Position numbers and translations under genes: made by a program. Shown here one piece after another: positions 31,740-42,200 of a stretch of DNA of 64,000 nt (the first letter of the stretch is position 1; every line of letters begins with the position of its first letter). The notes under the pieces are model-generated. The model worked only from the letters and a program-made list of their open reading frames with translations. It was not told the origin of the DNA and made no database searches. This stretch comes from Amycolatopsis japonica. Its GTDB lineage: Bacteria; Actinomycetota; Actinomycetes; Mycobacteriales; Pseudonocardiaceae. Location of the stretch: the NCBI RefSeq assembly GCF_000732925.1, contig NZ_CP008953.1, forward strand, positions 6,014,001 to 6,078,000, read 5' to 3'.

Positions 31740-32195
31740 GTGCAGACGAATAGCTCGAGAGGTAATGCCCACCCCGAGGCCGTCGTGTTTCTCACCGATG
31801 AGTGCTTCACCCGCGAGGAAGCGCTCGTCCACTGGTCAGAAACACAGCCGTGGAACACATTCCGGCTCTCGATGACGAAACTCCTGCCCCTCACACCCCA
31901 TATCGCCGTCATCACCTACCGCGTGGTCGCCACGCGCGATCGCGTGCTCGAACCCTACCGAGCACGGTGCACCAGCGTTCACCCTCTCCGCGAGGACATC
32001 TGGAAGCTGCCCTTCCGCGAACAGATCGCCCTGCCTCCGCTCCTGTGGCGACTCGCCGTCCCGTCTCCCCGACAGCAACCCGTACGGCGGGACCCCGCCC
32101 AGCACGTCACCACGCCGGCAATGACGTACGCGAAGACAGCCACCGACTCGCCTTCCGTAGCAGCCTTCGTCATGGACGTGGCCCGTGAGGCGTAG
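31740..32195 (+). pseudogene. SnoaL/DUF4440-like fragment, probably decayed
   Basis: The first 95 residues read WSETQPWNTFRLSMTKLLPL then TPHIAVITYRVVATRDRV and EPYRARCTSVHPLREDIWKL, the C-terminal half of a small NTF2/SnoaL-like protein (compare the usual LTYRxxARR...YRARCSSVYxxxDGxWKLxFHQQT). The N-terminal half is missing. After FREQIALPP the frame runs into arginine/proline-rich sequence without family character. GTG at 31740 has no good ribosome-binding site. Best read as a truncated gene. Confidence 0.4.
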
Positions 32196-32366
32196 ACGAG
32201 GATCGCGTCGATGCCGGCGGGCCCGGCAGCGACCTCGCGTGCCACGTCCGGCGACTCCGCCCTGGTATCGATCGCCAGCCCTCTGCGCCAGAAGTGCCGG
32301 GGAGATGGCTGCGGAATGTCTCCGTAGTCTCGAGGTTCGTGGAAGTATGGGCACGCGAACTGTCCA

Positions 32367-32394
32367 GACCCGCCCGGCCCTCGGAGGGCGGGTC
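32367..32394 (-). terminator. Hairpin terminator at the 3' end of the second STAS gene
   Basis: GACCCGCCC (32367-32375) and GGGCGGGTC (32386-32394) are exact reverse complements around a 10-nt loop. The hairpin overlaps the minus-strand stop codon at 32393-32395 and would end transcription coming from 32743. Confidence 0.6.
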
Positions 32395-32743
32395 AAGACT
32401 CAGCGATGGGCAACAGGCCCGATAGTCCAGTGCGCTGCAACAGCCGACGAATGGTGGTCGAGGGCAGAAACCTAACGGCTATTCGGTCGGCGCCACAGCG
32501 AGTAGTGAGACCGACGAGAACCGACAGACCGCTGGTATCGCAGAAGTCCACGCCGTTCAGATCGACCACCAGGCTGCGCGGGGCCGGGTCGAGTGCCTGA
32601 CAAAATTCCGTATCGAGGAACTCGCTCGTCATGAAATCGATCTCGCCGCAGACGGTGATCATCATGTTTCCTGGACCTGCGTTGGTTGTCGTCACCGACA
32701 ATGGTTCCAGAATGGGGTCGTCGTTTCCGCCTGACACGATCAT
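32393..32743 (-). CDS. STAS-domain anti-sigma factor antagonist
   Basis: About 116 residues with a complete STAS fold: MMITVCGEIDFMTSEFLDTE, then RSLVVDLNGVDFCDTSGLSV with the phosphorylatable Ser in DTSGLSVL, then IAVRFLPSTTIRRLLQRTGL. It is a classical stand-alone SpoIIAA/RsbV-type protein. ATG at 32743 follows GAGGAGAGG closely; the open frame upstream to 33022 is shadow. It faces the RsbW-like and ANTAR genes from the other strand and starts a divergent region shared with the TPR gene at 33220. Confidence 0.88.
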   Translation of the reverse strand: MIVSGGNDDPILEPLSVTTTNAGPGNMMITVCGEIDFMTSEFLDTEFCQALDPAPRSLVVDLNGVDFCDTSGLSVLVGLTTRCGADRIAVRFLPSTTIRRLLQRTGLSGLLPIAES

Positions 32744-33219
32744 CCTCTCCTCTAGGGCGACTGCTCGCTCTGAGAATTGTCGCAACAGCAACGGATTTCC
32801 GCCGACATCCCTATCCGAACATGCTCTCGTAGTAGATGCCGCGGCACGGGGAACGGGCTCCTCCCTTACCCGAGGGTTCAGCCGGTCATCGCGCCGAGGC
32901 CGAGCGGAGCGGCGTCCGTCCCAGCACGAGTTCGCCGGGTCCCCGCGTTGCCCGCCAAGCAGATCGCGTAGTTGATTGGCCACCAACCTCCCCGACGGAA
33001 CCAGGTCTCTTTCTCGCGCCATGGTTCCGCGAGGTACCGGGCCGCGAGTTGGTCAGCCTCGGCGCCAGGCCACCGGGACCGGGCACGTCCGGTCCGTTTC
33101 GAACCAGAGGCGGACATATCCCAGCCGCCTCGCAAATCCGTGGGTCTTTCTCCTCTATTTGTGGTCAAAGTCGATCTTTATCGTTAAAGAGGCTCACTGG
33201 TTCCACGAGGAGGTCGTAT
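32744..33219. promoter_or_regulatory. Divergent intergenic region with a 16-bp palindrome
   Basis: A 476-bp region between the STAS gene (-) and the TPR gene (+). No frame in it looks coding. At 33175-33190 TCTTTA-TCGT-TAAAGA is a perfect 6-bp-arm palindrome in an AT-rich patch, 30 bp upstream of the TPR start codon, where an operator or promoter element would lie. Confidence 0.4.
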
Positions 33220-34269
33220 ATGCCCGGCAACGACGACTCCATACGGCCGACATACGAGCGCCTCGGATCATCGGTGACGAGTTCGGGACTCATCGCTGTT
33301 ACGCGTCTCGAGCTCGCCGTACGCGAACTGCGTGATCTCGACTATCGCTTCGGCGGCGGGCACAACCCGGAAACGCTGGCCGCGCTCCTGGCTTGGGGTG
33401 ATCAGCTTCTCGCCGGGGGGATACCGTCGTCGCAGAACGCCGCGTACACCGTTCTCGGTGATCTGCACAATTTGGCTGGCTGGACAGCGTTCGACACCGG
33501 TCAGGTCAACGCCGCGATCTACCACTTCGTCCACGCCGGAGAGCTTGCCCGCGAAGGTTCCGATGTCGATCTCGAAGCCAATATCCACTACCGCATCGGC
33601 AGACTTCACCTTCATCACGGCGCACCGACGTTGGCCTTGGAGGCTTTCGGCCGCGGGCTCGGGATCGTCGATATCAGCCATTCTCCGCTGACAGCGAGCA
33701 TTCTGTACGCCAATCTCGCGTGGGCACACGCGACGATGCGGGCCGTCGATCCGGCACTGACCTGCTTGGGGGCCGCCCAGGACCATTGGGCCAGAACCGA
33801 TCATGAGAGTCTCCCCGGCTGGGCGAGTTTCTTCGGCGAGAATGATCTGAACGCGATGACCGGTGTCATCTATACCGAGCTGTCGCGAAATATCGACCGT
33901 CGATTTTCGTCGTTCGCGATCCCCGCCCTCGAGGACGCGTGCAGCGGCTATCGCGCGGATATGGCGCGCAGCAATGTCTTCGTCCTGATCGCCTTGGCGG
34001 ACAACATGCTCCTCGAAGGTGATTTAGGAGGCGCTGTCGCGCAGGCGGACAGGGCGATGGAGCTCGCGAACGGAGTCGACTCGAGCCGGATCGTCGACCG
34101 CCTGGCACCGCTGCGGACCGACGTCCTTCGCCGTCAATCCCGTACCCCGTGCAATGACCTGCGTGACGTCTCCCAACGGATGACGGTCTTCGCCCATCGT
34201 CGGTCGGCCCGGCGTAAGGCCTTGAAGTCCCGCGTCGCGGGCTCCATCGGCGGTCCGTGTGAGGACTAG
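33220..34269 (+). CDS. TPR-like signalling protein
   Basis: A 349-residue all-helical protein with TPR-like repeats: NLAGWTAFDTGQVNAAIYHF, LEANIHYRIGRLHLHHGAPT, LALEAFGRGLGIVDISHSPL, VLIALADNMLLEGDLGGAVA. It resembles the C-terminal TPR half of actinobacterial XRE-type regulators (drug/sporulation regulators) but lacks the HTH. ATG at 33220 is well supported by GAGGAGGTCGTAT. Its stop overlaps the start of the hybrid kinase by 11 bp, so the two are co-translated and it may act as the kinase's adaptor. Function is not known. Confidence 0.75.
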   Translation: MPGNDDSIRPTYERLGSSVTSSGLIAVTRLELAVRELRDLDYRFGGGHNPETLAALLAWGDQLLAGGIPSSQNAAYTVLGDLHNLAGWTAFDTGQVNAAIYHFVHAGELAREGSDVDLEANIHYRIGRLHLHHGAPTLALEAFGRGLGIVDISHSPLTASILYANLAWAHATMRAVDPALTCLGAAQDHWARTDHESLPGWASFFGENDLNAMTGVIYTELSRNIDRRFSSFAIPALEDACSGYRADMARSNVFVLIALADNMLLEGDLGGAVAQADRAMELANGVDSSRIVDRLAPLRTDVLRRQSRTPCNDLRDVSQRMTVFAHRRSARRKALKSRVAGSIGGPCED

Positions 34270-37200
34270 CGGCCACAACGCCATCGGGAGCCGTCGGACT
34301 GCACAGGGCGCGGCACGCTGGGTCGCCCTGGTCGCAGGTGTTGCCTGCGCCTACTTCCTCACCGCACGGCTGGGTCTGGGGCTCGCGTTGGTCCGTGGCC
34401 AGGTGACGCCGTTGTGGCCGCCTACCGGGATCGCGCTGGCAAGCCTGCTGATCTTCGGCAGGTCGATGTGGCCCGGGATCCTGCTCGGTTCTTTCGCCGT
34501 GAACATCCTGCTCGGCCCCTCCACGCCGGCGGTGATCGGTATCGCCATCGGTGCGACCGCGGCGCCGCTGCTCGCGGCCACGGTGCTGGCGAAGAGCGGC
34601 TTCGACCCGGCTCTGCGGCGTTTGCGTGATGTCAACGCACTGGTCTTGCTGGGCGCGTTCGGCGGCATGCTGGTGAGCGCCACGGTCGGTAGCGCGCTTC
34701 TGCTGATGACGGGAGCGGTGTCGTCCTCGGAGTTCTGGCTCACTTGGTCGGTGTGGTGGACAGGCGATGCCATGGGAGTGCTCGTCGTCACACCGGTCTT
34801 CCTGGCGTTCCGCGCGTTCTGGCGTCACCCCGCCCTGACGATCGCGTCCGCCAAACGGGTCGAAGCCGCCGCGCTGATCGTCGGCACCGTCGTTTTGTCG
34901 CTCGGAGTGGCGCGTGGCGTCGTTCCCCTGCCGTTGGTGTTCTTCCCCACCCTGATCTGGAGCGCCTGGCGGTTCGGGCTCGTCGTCGTCGCGCCCAGCA
35001 CTTTGATCGTGTCGATCGGCACCACGGCCGCCGCCGCGGCAGGGCTTCCCCCTTTCGCGGGCCTGACGGTGTTCACGCAGATGCTGGTCCTTCAAGTGAT
35101 CAACGGGTCCATGGCGCTGTCGGCCCTGCTGTTGGCCGTCGCGGCCGCCGAACGTCGGCAAGCACTCGACGCCGCCACCCAGGCACGCTCCGAGCTCGAG
35201 CTTCGAGTGCGTGACCGCACAGCCGCGCTCGCGAGCACCGTCACCCGGCTCGAACGCAGCGAGTCGCTGCTCAGCGAGGCTCAGCGGGTCGGTCACGTCG
35301 GCAGCTGGGAACGTGACCTGACCAGCGGAGTCATCGTGTGGAGCGACGAGATGTTCCGCCTCTACGGGCTACCACCGGGGACGACTATCACCTACACGAA
35401 GTTCCTTGACCATGTACATCCCGACGACCGGGCGGCGGTCACCGCGTCGAATGAGCGAGCGTTGCGCGACCATCAGCCTGTCGAAATGGACCACCGGATC
35501 ATCTGGCCGGATGGGACCGTGCACTGGCTGCATCGGCGGGGACGGATCGTGCTCGACGAGCATGGCGAGGCCGTGAAGATGGTCGGCATCGCCCAAGACG
35601 TGACCGCTGGCAAGATCGCCGAAGAGACGTTGAGCCGGAGCCAGCAACGCACGAGAATTCTTCTCGACGCGGTCACCGACGCCATCGTCGGCGTGGACCT
35701 GTCCGGGCGGATACAGCTCGTCAACGACCGCACGCAGGAACTCTTCGGCCACCTCGAGCATGATCTTCTCGGCCGGCCAGTCGAAACTCTGATACCCGAA
35801 CGTTTCCGGGCCGACCACGAACGCTACCGACGCGACTACCAGGAGAACCCCGAAGTCAGGACCATGGGCGCGGGTCTCGAACTGCACGGGCTCAGAGCAG
35901 ACGGCTCGGAATTTCCCGCCGAGGTCGCGTTACGACCGCTGAAGATCGCTCACAACAACAAGGAACAGACCCTGATCGTCGCCGCCATTCGCGACATCAC
36001 CGACCGCAGACGGGCCGAGATCGCCAACCGCGAACTCCAAGAAGCACGCGATCGACGACGTCAGGCGCTGGAGATCAACGACAACGTCGTCCAAGGCCTG
36101 ACAGCATCGATCTACGCCCTCGACTGCGACGATCACGCGCGGGCCGCCCGCACGCTGCGCAGCACTCTCGGTACCGCACGACAGATGATGCGTGATCTGC
36201 TCACCGAGAACAGAGAAATCAAACCCGGCGACCTCGTGCGCGCCGCGCCGGCATCGCTGCCGCCGATCAGACAGCCCCGTGACAGTCTCGTACCCACGGC
36301 AGACGGGAAAAGGGGCGGGGCGAGGCTCGCGATAGCGGACGACAGCCCCGACGTGCGGCTGGCTCTGCGCGCACTCCTGGAGACCTTGTCAGGCGTCGAG
36401 ATCGTGGGCGAGGCGGCTGACGGCGCGGAAGCCGTCCGGCTGGCGGAGAACACCCAACCAGACGCGATGCTGCTCGACCTCGCCATGCCCGTCATGGACG
36501 GATTGGAAGCACTCCCCCTCGTCCGATCCGCCTCGCCGGCCACCAAGATCATCGTCATGACCGGATACGGTCGAGAGCACATCGCGAAACAAGCTCTCAA
36601 CCTCGGTGCCGCGGCGTTCGTCGAGAAGGGAGGCTCCAGCCAGTCGTTCGCATCGATCATCACCAGCCTCCTCACCGGTGTCGTCAGCTCTTCCAGCGGC
36701 TTCACGGATGACGACGAAGTCGGAGACGCGACAAGGCCGATCGGCCGGGCCGGGGACCACCAGGCCGAACTCATCGCGATCATCGTGCACGAGCTCCGTA
36801 ATCCCATCACGGCGCTGGGCAGCATCACCCACCTGTTGATGGAACGACACGATCAGCTCCCATCAGCGACAGTGCGGGAACTGTTGACCTCGATGACCCG
36901 GAGCCTCCGCCAGATCGACCGGCTTCTGCGTACCTTCACCGACCTCGGCACCATGGGCGCCGGGAACCTCGAGCTGCTGCTCGAGCCGACCGATATCGGC
37001 GACCTCGTCTACGCCGTGCTCAGCGAACACAGCGAACTGACCAAGCACCATCCGGTGCACGTCGACCTCGCCGCGGCGGTATCCGCCGGAATCGACCCGT
37101 TCAGAATACGCCAAGTGATATCGAATCTTCTCTCCAATGCCGTCAAATTCAGCGAACCCGGATCACCGATCACCATCCGAGTCGCCACCGCCCTTGACGG

Positions 37201-37429
37201 CGTGGAGATAGCCGTCACCGACAAGGGAACCGGAATCCCCGCCGACAAACGCGACCGGCTCTTCGGCAAGTTCGAGCGGCTGGGAAGCACCGTCAGCGGG
37301 GTCGGCATCGGCCTGCACATCTCCCGCGAGATAGCGAGAGCACACGGCGGCGACATCATCCTCGCCGATTCAGGGCCGGAAGGAAGCACCTTCGTCCTGA
37401 AGCTGCCGGACCTGCTCGCCATCGAATGA
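34259..37429 (+). CDS. MASE1-PAS-PAS-REC hybrid sensor histidine kinase
   Basis: 1056 residues, GTG start overlapping the TPR gene. Domain order: MASE1 membrane sensor with about eight spans (residues 10-300; VTPLWPPTGIALASLLIFG is typical); PAS 1 (334-447); PAS 2 (464-585); a helical box (597-652, ALEINDNVVQGLTASIYALD) like a HisKA_3-type dimerisation segment but without the usual His; a receiver domain (688-807, Asp740 in MLLDLAMP); then HisKA (AIIVHELRNPITALGS, His844) and HATPase (QVISNLLSNAVKF, DKGTGIP, GVGIGLHI). A receiver placed before the kinase core is unusual. It probably closes the stress-signalling cluster. Confidence 0.88.
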   Translation: MRTSGHNAIGSRRTAQGAARWVALVAGVACAYFLTARLGLGLALVRGQVTPLWPPTGIALASLLIFGRSMWPGILLGSFAVNILLGPSTPAVIGIAIGATAAPLLAATVLAKSGFDPALRRLRDVNALVLLGAFGGMLVSATVGSALLLMTGAVSSSEFWLTWSVWWTGDAMGVLVVTPVFLAFRAFWRHPALTIASAKRVEAAALIVGTVVLSLGVARGVVPLPLVFFPTLIWSAWRFGLVVVAPSTLIVSIGTTAAAAAGLPPFAGLTVFTQMLVLQVINGSMALSALLLAVAAAERRQALDAATQARSELELRVRDRTAALASTVTRLERSESLLSEAQRVGHVGSWERDLTSGVIVWSDEMFRLYGLPPGTTITYTKFLDHVHPDDRAAVTASNERALRDHQPVEMDHRIIWPDGTVHWLHRRGRIVLDEHGEAVKMVGIAQDVTAGKIAEETLSRSQQRTRILLDAVTDAIVGVDLSGRIQLVNDRTQELFGHLEHDLLGRPVETLIPERFRADHERYRRDYQENPEVRTMGAGLELHGLRADGSEFPAEVALRPLKIAHNNKEQTLIVAAIRDITDRRRAEIANRELQEARDRRRQALEINDNVVQGLTASIYALDCDDHARAARTLRSTLGTARQMMRDLLTENREIKPGDLVRAAPASLPPIRQPRDSLVPTADGKRGGARLAIADDSPDVRLALRALLETLSGVEIVGEAADGAEAVRLAENTQPDAMLLDLAMPVMDGLEALPLVRSASPATKIIVMTGYGREHIAKQALNLGAAAFVEKGGSSQSFASIITSLLTGVVSSSSGFTDDDEVGDATRPIGRAGDHQAELIAIIVHELRNPITALGSITHLLMERHDQLPSATVRELLTSMTRSLRQIDRLLRTFTDLGTMGAGNLELLLEPTDIGDLVYAVLSEHSELTKHHPVHVDLAAAVSAGIDPFRIRQVISNLLSNAVKFSEPGSPITIRVATALDGVEIAVTDKGTGIPADKRDRLFGKFERLGSTVSGVGIGLHISREIARAHGGDIILADSGPEGSTFVLKLPDLLAIE

Positions 37430-37437
37430 GCGAACGA

Positions 37438-37465
37438 GCCGGCGGCATCGAGAGCCCTCGCCGGC
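37438..37465 (+). terminator. Possible terminator after the hybrid kinase
   Basis: GCCGGCG (37438-37444) and CGCCGGC (37459-37465) pair around a 14-nt loop, 8 bp after the kinase stop. Short stem and no T-run. Confidence 0.4.
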
Positions 37466-37931
37466 AACACCGCAGCTCCACGTGAGTGCTCAACGAGGAC
37501 GGAACGCTATTTTCTTTCGGCGCGGAGATCGTCCATTCGCAGCACACCGTTGACCACCGTCGCGTCGATCTCGCTGTCTCACGACAGTGGCAACATGATC
37601 AGTCTCAGTTGCCGTGTCACTTCCTCAGGCAGCCCTCTTGCGCGGTGGCTCACCGTGGAATTGGTCTTGTCAGTCCACACAAGCCCGCCGAAACTAACCA
37701 TCAACGCCGAACATGTCGTGGAAGCAGACCTCGACGTTCCGGCCGGGGTTGTGTCAATCGTCGGCTGCACTCAGCCGCCGCGGGCCCGTCTCCCTGGGCA
37801 GGCTGATCCTGCTTCACAGAGACGCGCATTGGAATCTGCCACGTTCCTGTGAGCCACGTCCTCGTCGACGGCACTGCCGGAGTGCTTCTCGGCGGCTGGT
37901 CCGTCCGCGTGCCGCCGAGAAGCACCTGCCG
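37466..37931. other. Gap between convergent genes with a weak ORF
   Basis: About 465 bp between the hybrid kinase and the Ddn-like gene. A plus-strand frame 37550-37852 (TTG start, or ATG 37595) gives a 100-residue or shorter product with PPKLTINAEHVVEADLDVPA and GVVSIVGCTQP, possibly a small protein, but without ribosome-binding site or known family. On the minus strand DATVVNGVLRMDDLRAERK ends in TAG at about 37510 and could be the tail of a lost gene. Neither is firm. Confidence 0.3.
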
Positions 37932-38378
37932 TTACGCCGCTGCCTCACGTGCGACGAGTTCCAACACCACCACTGGAATGACTCGGCGGCTGTATGCCTC
38001 GTAGTTCCGGTACACCGGGGCAAGTTCGACCATCAGCCGCCACAGTCGCTCACGCTCCGTGCCCTCCGCGGTGCGGGCCCGGGCGGCGAAACGATCGCTG
38101 CGGATCTGGACGCCGACCTCGGGGGTCGCAACCAGGTTCAGGTACCACTGCGGATGGGTGTGCGTGATCGCTGAGCCCGACGCCACCAGCACGTACCGGC
38201 CATCGTCCTCACCGTAGAACAGACCTGTGCGGTACAGCTTTCCCGATCTGCGGCCGCGGTGGGCGAGCACGAGGTTGGTCACTCCGCCCTCGCGGTAGCC
38301 GCTCTCACCGTTCGTCGCGAGATACCTGCGCACGTGTTCGGCGACGGACGGGTCCGGGCTGTCGAGCGCCTCGACCAT
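37932..38378 (-). CDS. Deazaflavin (F420)-dependent nitroreductase-family protein (Ddn-like)
   Basis: About 148 residues with the split beta-barrel signature of the Ddn family: LVLAHRGRRSGKLYRTGLFY, YVLVASGSAITHTHPQWYLN and the following L-V-A-T-PEV segment. F420H2 or quinone-type substrates are typical; members reduce nitro-compounds or menaquinone. ATG at 38378 was preferred because it lies 1 bp after the stop of the SDR gene; an in-frame TTG at 38414 would overlap that gene. The C-terminus IPVVVLELVAREAAA is normal for the family. It is co-transcribed with the SDR and divergent from the AfsR-like regulator. Confidence 0.88.
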   Translation of the reverse strand: MVEALDSPDPSVAEHVRRYLATNGESGYREGGVTNLVLAHRGRRSGKLYRTGLFYGEDDGRYVLVASGSAITHTHPQWYLNLVATPEVGVQIRSDRFAARARTAEGTERERLWRLMVELAPVYRNYEAYSRRVIPVVVLELVAREAAA

Positions 38379-38379
38379 C

Positions 38380-39120
38380 TCAGTGTCCGAGCCCTTGTGC
38401 GAGGCCGCCGTCAACGGCTAGTTCGACGTTCGTGGTGAACGTCGCTGTTTCGGCCAGGAAGAGCGCCGCCGCGGCGACCTCCTCGACGGTGCCCATGCGG
38501 CGCAGCGGGGTCGACTCGTCGCCCTGCCGTTCGAACTCCCTGCGCTGCTCCTCGGTCAGGTCGGTCACACCCATCGACGGGGTCTTGATGTACCCAGGCG
38601 CCACGCTGTTCACTCGGATCTTCCTGGGCAGCAGCTCCACCGCGAGCACGTGTGCGAACGCGCGCATTGCCTCCTTCGACGCCGAGTATGCGGCGAGCCC
38701 CGGGAATACGACGTCGTTGGCGACGGTGGTGAACACCACCGCGCCGCCGTCGTCGAGCAGTGGGGCGAGCCGCTGCACAGTGAAGAACGCACCCTTGGTG
38801 TTGACCGCGAAGTGCCTGTCCCACGCCTCCTCCGTCACCTCGGCCAGTTCGGCGAACTGCGCGATGCCGTGGTTGACGAAGAGGTAGTCGACGCTGCCGA
38901 GCCGCTCGGTGACGAGCTCGCCGAGCGCGGCGATGTCGGCCATGCTGGCCGCGTCGGAGCGCACCACGTGCGCCGCCTCGCCCTTGAGCGTCGTGCGTGC
39001 CTCCTCGAGGTTCCGCTCGTTGCGGCCCGTCAGCACCACCTCGGCACCGCGCGCGAGCAGTTCCCGCACGATCGCCAGTCCCATGCCGTGGGTGCCACCG
39101 GTGACTACAGCCTTCTTCAT
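38380..39120 (-). CDS. Short-chain dehydrogenase/reductase
   Basis: A 246-residue classical SDR: cofactor motif TGGTHGMGLAIVRELLARGA at residues 7-26, VNHGIAQFAEL in place of the NNAG motif, catalytic Tyr and Lys in AAYSASKEAMRAFAH, and the C-terminal VELAVDGGLAQG. ERNLEE after the second strand begins VVLTGRN, suggesting NADP preference (Arg after Gly). It starts 88 bp from the divergent AfsR-type regulator, which may control it, and is coupled to the Ddn-like gene. Confidence 0.92.
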   Translation of the reverse strand: MKKAVVTGGTHGMGLAIVRELLARGAEVVLTGRNERNLEEARTTLKGEAAHVVRSDAASMADIAALGELVTERLGSVDYLFVNHGIAQFAELAEVTEEAWDRHFAVNTKGAFFTVQRLAPLLDDGGAVVFTTVANDVVFPGLAAYSASKEAMRAFAHVLAVELLPRKIRVNSVAPGYIKTPSMGVTDLTEEQRREFERQGDESTPLRRMGTVEEVAAAALFLAETATFTTNVELAVDGGLAQGLGH

Positions 39121-39208
39121 CGTTCACTCCGTTTCGTCGCTGACGAGGTGACTGTGCTCTGGCGGGCTGTCGGTCTGCCGTCGGTTCGCTGGCGGCTACC
39201 GTGGTCGC

Positions 39209-42200
39209 ATGCGTTTCGGGGTGTTGGGACCGCTCGCGGTGTGGACGTCGGGTGGTGATCCCGTCACCGTTCTCGAGGCGAGGGTTCGCATGTTGCTGGC
39301 GCGCCTGCTGGTCGCCCCTGGGCGGGTCGTGTCCACCGACCGGCTGATCGACGACTTGTGGGGCGAGGTACTCCCGGCCAACCCCACGAACACTCTGCAG
39401 ACCGTCGTGTCGCGCCTACGTCGCGCCGTCGGCACCGGTCTCGTCGTGCACCGCCGGCCGGGTTACCTGCTGGACGTGTCGCTCGACGCCGTGGACAGCG
39501 GCCGGTTCACCGAGCTCGCCGGCCACGCGCGGCGCGCGACCGACCCGGGCAGGCAGGCGGCGCTGCTCGCCGAGGCACTCGGGCTGTGGCGAGGCGAGGC
39601 GTTCGCCGGGTTCGCTGACGAGCCCTTCGCCGCCACGGCGTCCGCCACCCTCGACGAGCAGCGCCTCGTGGTCTGGGAGGACTACGCTGAGGCGCGGCTG
39701 CGGCTCGGGGACCATGCGGCGCTCGCCGGTGAGCTGCGCGAGCTCGTCGAACAGCACCCTCTGCGCGAACGCCTCCGCGCAGCACGCCTGCGCGCACTGC
39801 ACCACGCGGGTCGGACCACCGAGGCGCTCGACGACTACCGCCGGCTGCGCGTGCTGCTCCGCGACGAGCTCGGACTTGAACCGGGCGCCGAACTCACGGC
39901 GCTGCACCAGCAACTGTTGCGTGGCGATGCGCCCGCGCCACCGACCCCGCGGCCACCCATCCCGCTGCCCACGCCGGCGACCGAACTCATCGGCCGGGAC
40001 GGCGCCGTCGCCAACGTGCGCACCCTGCTCGGCACTCACCGCCTGGTGACGCTGACGGGGCCGGGTGGAGTGGGCAAGACCAGGCTCGCACTCGATGTGG
40101 CGCGCGGCGTCGACGAGATGCGCCTCGTCGAGCTCGCCGGCCTGCCCCGAGAGACCACAGTGGACGGGCTGGCGGACGTCGCCGCCGCCGCGCTGGATAT
40201 CCGCGACGGCGGCGGGCCGAGTGCCCCCGTCGAGCGGCTCGCCGACGCGCTACGCGACAGGCGGTTGCTGCTCGTCATGGACAACTGCGAGCATGTCGTC
40301 GAGCCAGTAGCCGCACTCGTGCCCCACCTGCTGCGGGCACCGGGCGTGCGCGTGCTCACGACAAGCCGGGAGCCGCTCGGCGTCTCCGGCGAGCACCTGT
40401 GGGAAGTGCCGACGCTCGATGTCCCGGCACCGGGCACACCGCCGGCGGACGTGCTGCGCTCAGGGGCGGTGCGGCTCTTCGCCGCGCGAGCAGCGGCGGC
40501 CTCCCCCGGATTCGGGCTGTCGGCCGACAACGCCGAGACCGTCGCCACGATCTGCCGCCGTGTCGACGGAATACCACTCGCCATCGAGCTGGCGGCGGCT
40601 CGCGTCCGCGTCCTCGGCACGGCCGAACTGGCCGACCGCCTCAGCGACCGGTTCGCGGTGCTCACCGGCGGACCTCGGGACGCGCCACTGCGCCAGCGCA
40701 CGCTGCGCGCCGTGCTCGACTGGAGCTGGGAACTGCTGACCGCGGCTGAACGTACGGTGCTGCGCAGGCTCTCGATCGTCGCCGACGGCTGCACGCTCGA
40801 CGCCGCCGAAACCGTGTGCTCCGCCAACGGCGTACAAGGCTCGCAGGTGCTCGACCTGCTGGCGCGCCTGGTCGACCGCTCGCTGGTGGTCGTCGCACAC
40901 ACCACCGACGGCCCTCGTTATCGGTTGCTGGAATCGGTGTCCGCCTACTGCGAGCAGCAGCTCGACCCGGGCGAGCGGGACCAGCTACGGCACATACACG
41001 CCATGTACTACACCTCACTTGCCGAGGAAGCTGCCTCACACCTGTGTGGCCCGGACCAACAGCGCTGGCTGCGCCGCCTCGACACCGAGACCGGCAACCT
41101 GCGCCACGCTCTCGGCGATGACCGCCTCGCGCCACGCCTGACGCGTGCGCTGACCTGGTACTGGTTCCTGCGCGGACGACTCACCGAGGCGCGGCGAGCG
41201 ACGGCAGCCGCGAGCGAGGCGGTGACCGCAGCCTGGCACGCCGGGTTCCGACTACTCACCGGCGAGCCCACGGACAGCCACGCCGCACCGCACCTACGCG
41301 ACGCCGTCACTGACCCCCGCGAGCACGCGATGGCGGGCTGGTTCCTCGGCTACGCCGCGACCAGGTTCGGCGAGATGCCGGTCGGCGAGACGCTCATCGG
41401 TACGGCGCTCGCCGAGTTCACCGACCTCGACGACCGCTGGGGCGTCGCGGCCGCCCTCAGCGTGCGCGCCGTACAACGCCACGTCCGAGGCGACCTGAAT
41501 GAGTCCACTATGGACGCTCGACGGAGCCGCGCGCTGTTCGACGAGACCGGGGACCGATGGGGGCAGGTCCAGGCCGGGGCGGTGCTCGGCAGACTCTCCG
41601 AGATCGCGGGCGACTACCCTGCTGCGACGGCCTGGCACCGCGAAGGAGCCGAGCTGGCCGAGGAACTCGGGCTGTGGCCAGAAGTGTCCACGCGCTGGTC
41701 CGAGCTCGGCCGCATCGCACTGCTCGAGGGCGACCACATCCGCGCCGACGAGCTGCACGAACGAGGACGGGCGCTGGCCGCCGAGCACGGCGACACAGCC
41801 GGCCAGGAATTCGCCGAAGTCGGGCTCGCACTGTCCGCACGCCGCCGCGGCCGGTTCACCGAGGCCGAAACCCTGCTACGGCCATGGCTGGCATGGAACC
41901 GCCAGTTCGAGGCGGACAACGGTGCGGCCCTAATCCTCGCTGAGCTGGGCTTCGCCGCCGAACAACGCGGCGACGCCGAAGCCGCGCTCGACCTACACGC
42001 ACAGGGCCTCGCCGCAGCCCAGCGCACCGGGGACCCGCGAGCGGTCGCTCTCGCCATGGAGGGACTCGCCGGCGCCCACCTGCTCACGGGCCAACCCCAG
42101 CGCGCGAATGACCTGCTCCATGCGGCGACACGACTGAGGGAATCCACCGGCGCACCGCTACCACCCGGCGAACGCGGAGACGTCGACCGCATCCAGGCGA

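Noticed and set aside
31979..32245. Minus-strand gene with AREVAAGPAGIDAILVYAS
   Set aside because: The first 30 residues look coding-like but no family could be named, and the rest is cysteine/arginine-rich shadow of the SnoaL-like fragment.
36325..36690. A separate response-regulator gene inside the hybrid kinase
   Set aside because: The frame is continuous through the REC domain into HisKA with no stop, start or ribosome-binding site between, so it is one domain of the 1056-residue protein.
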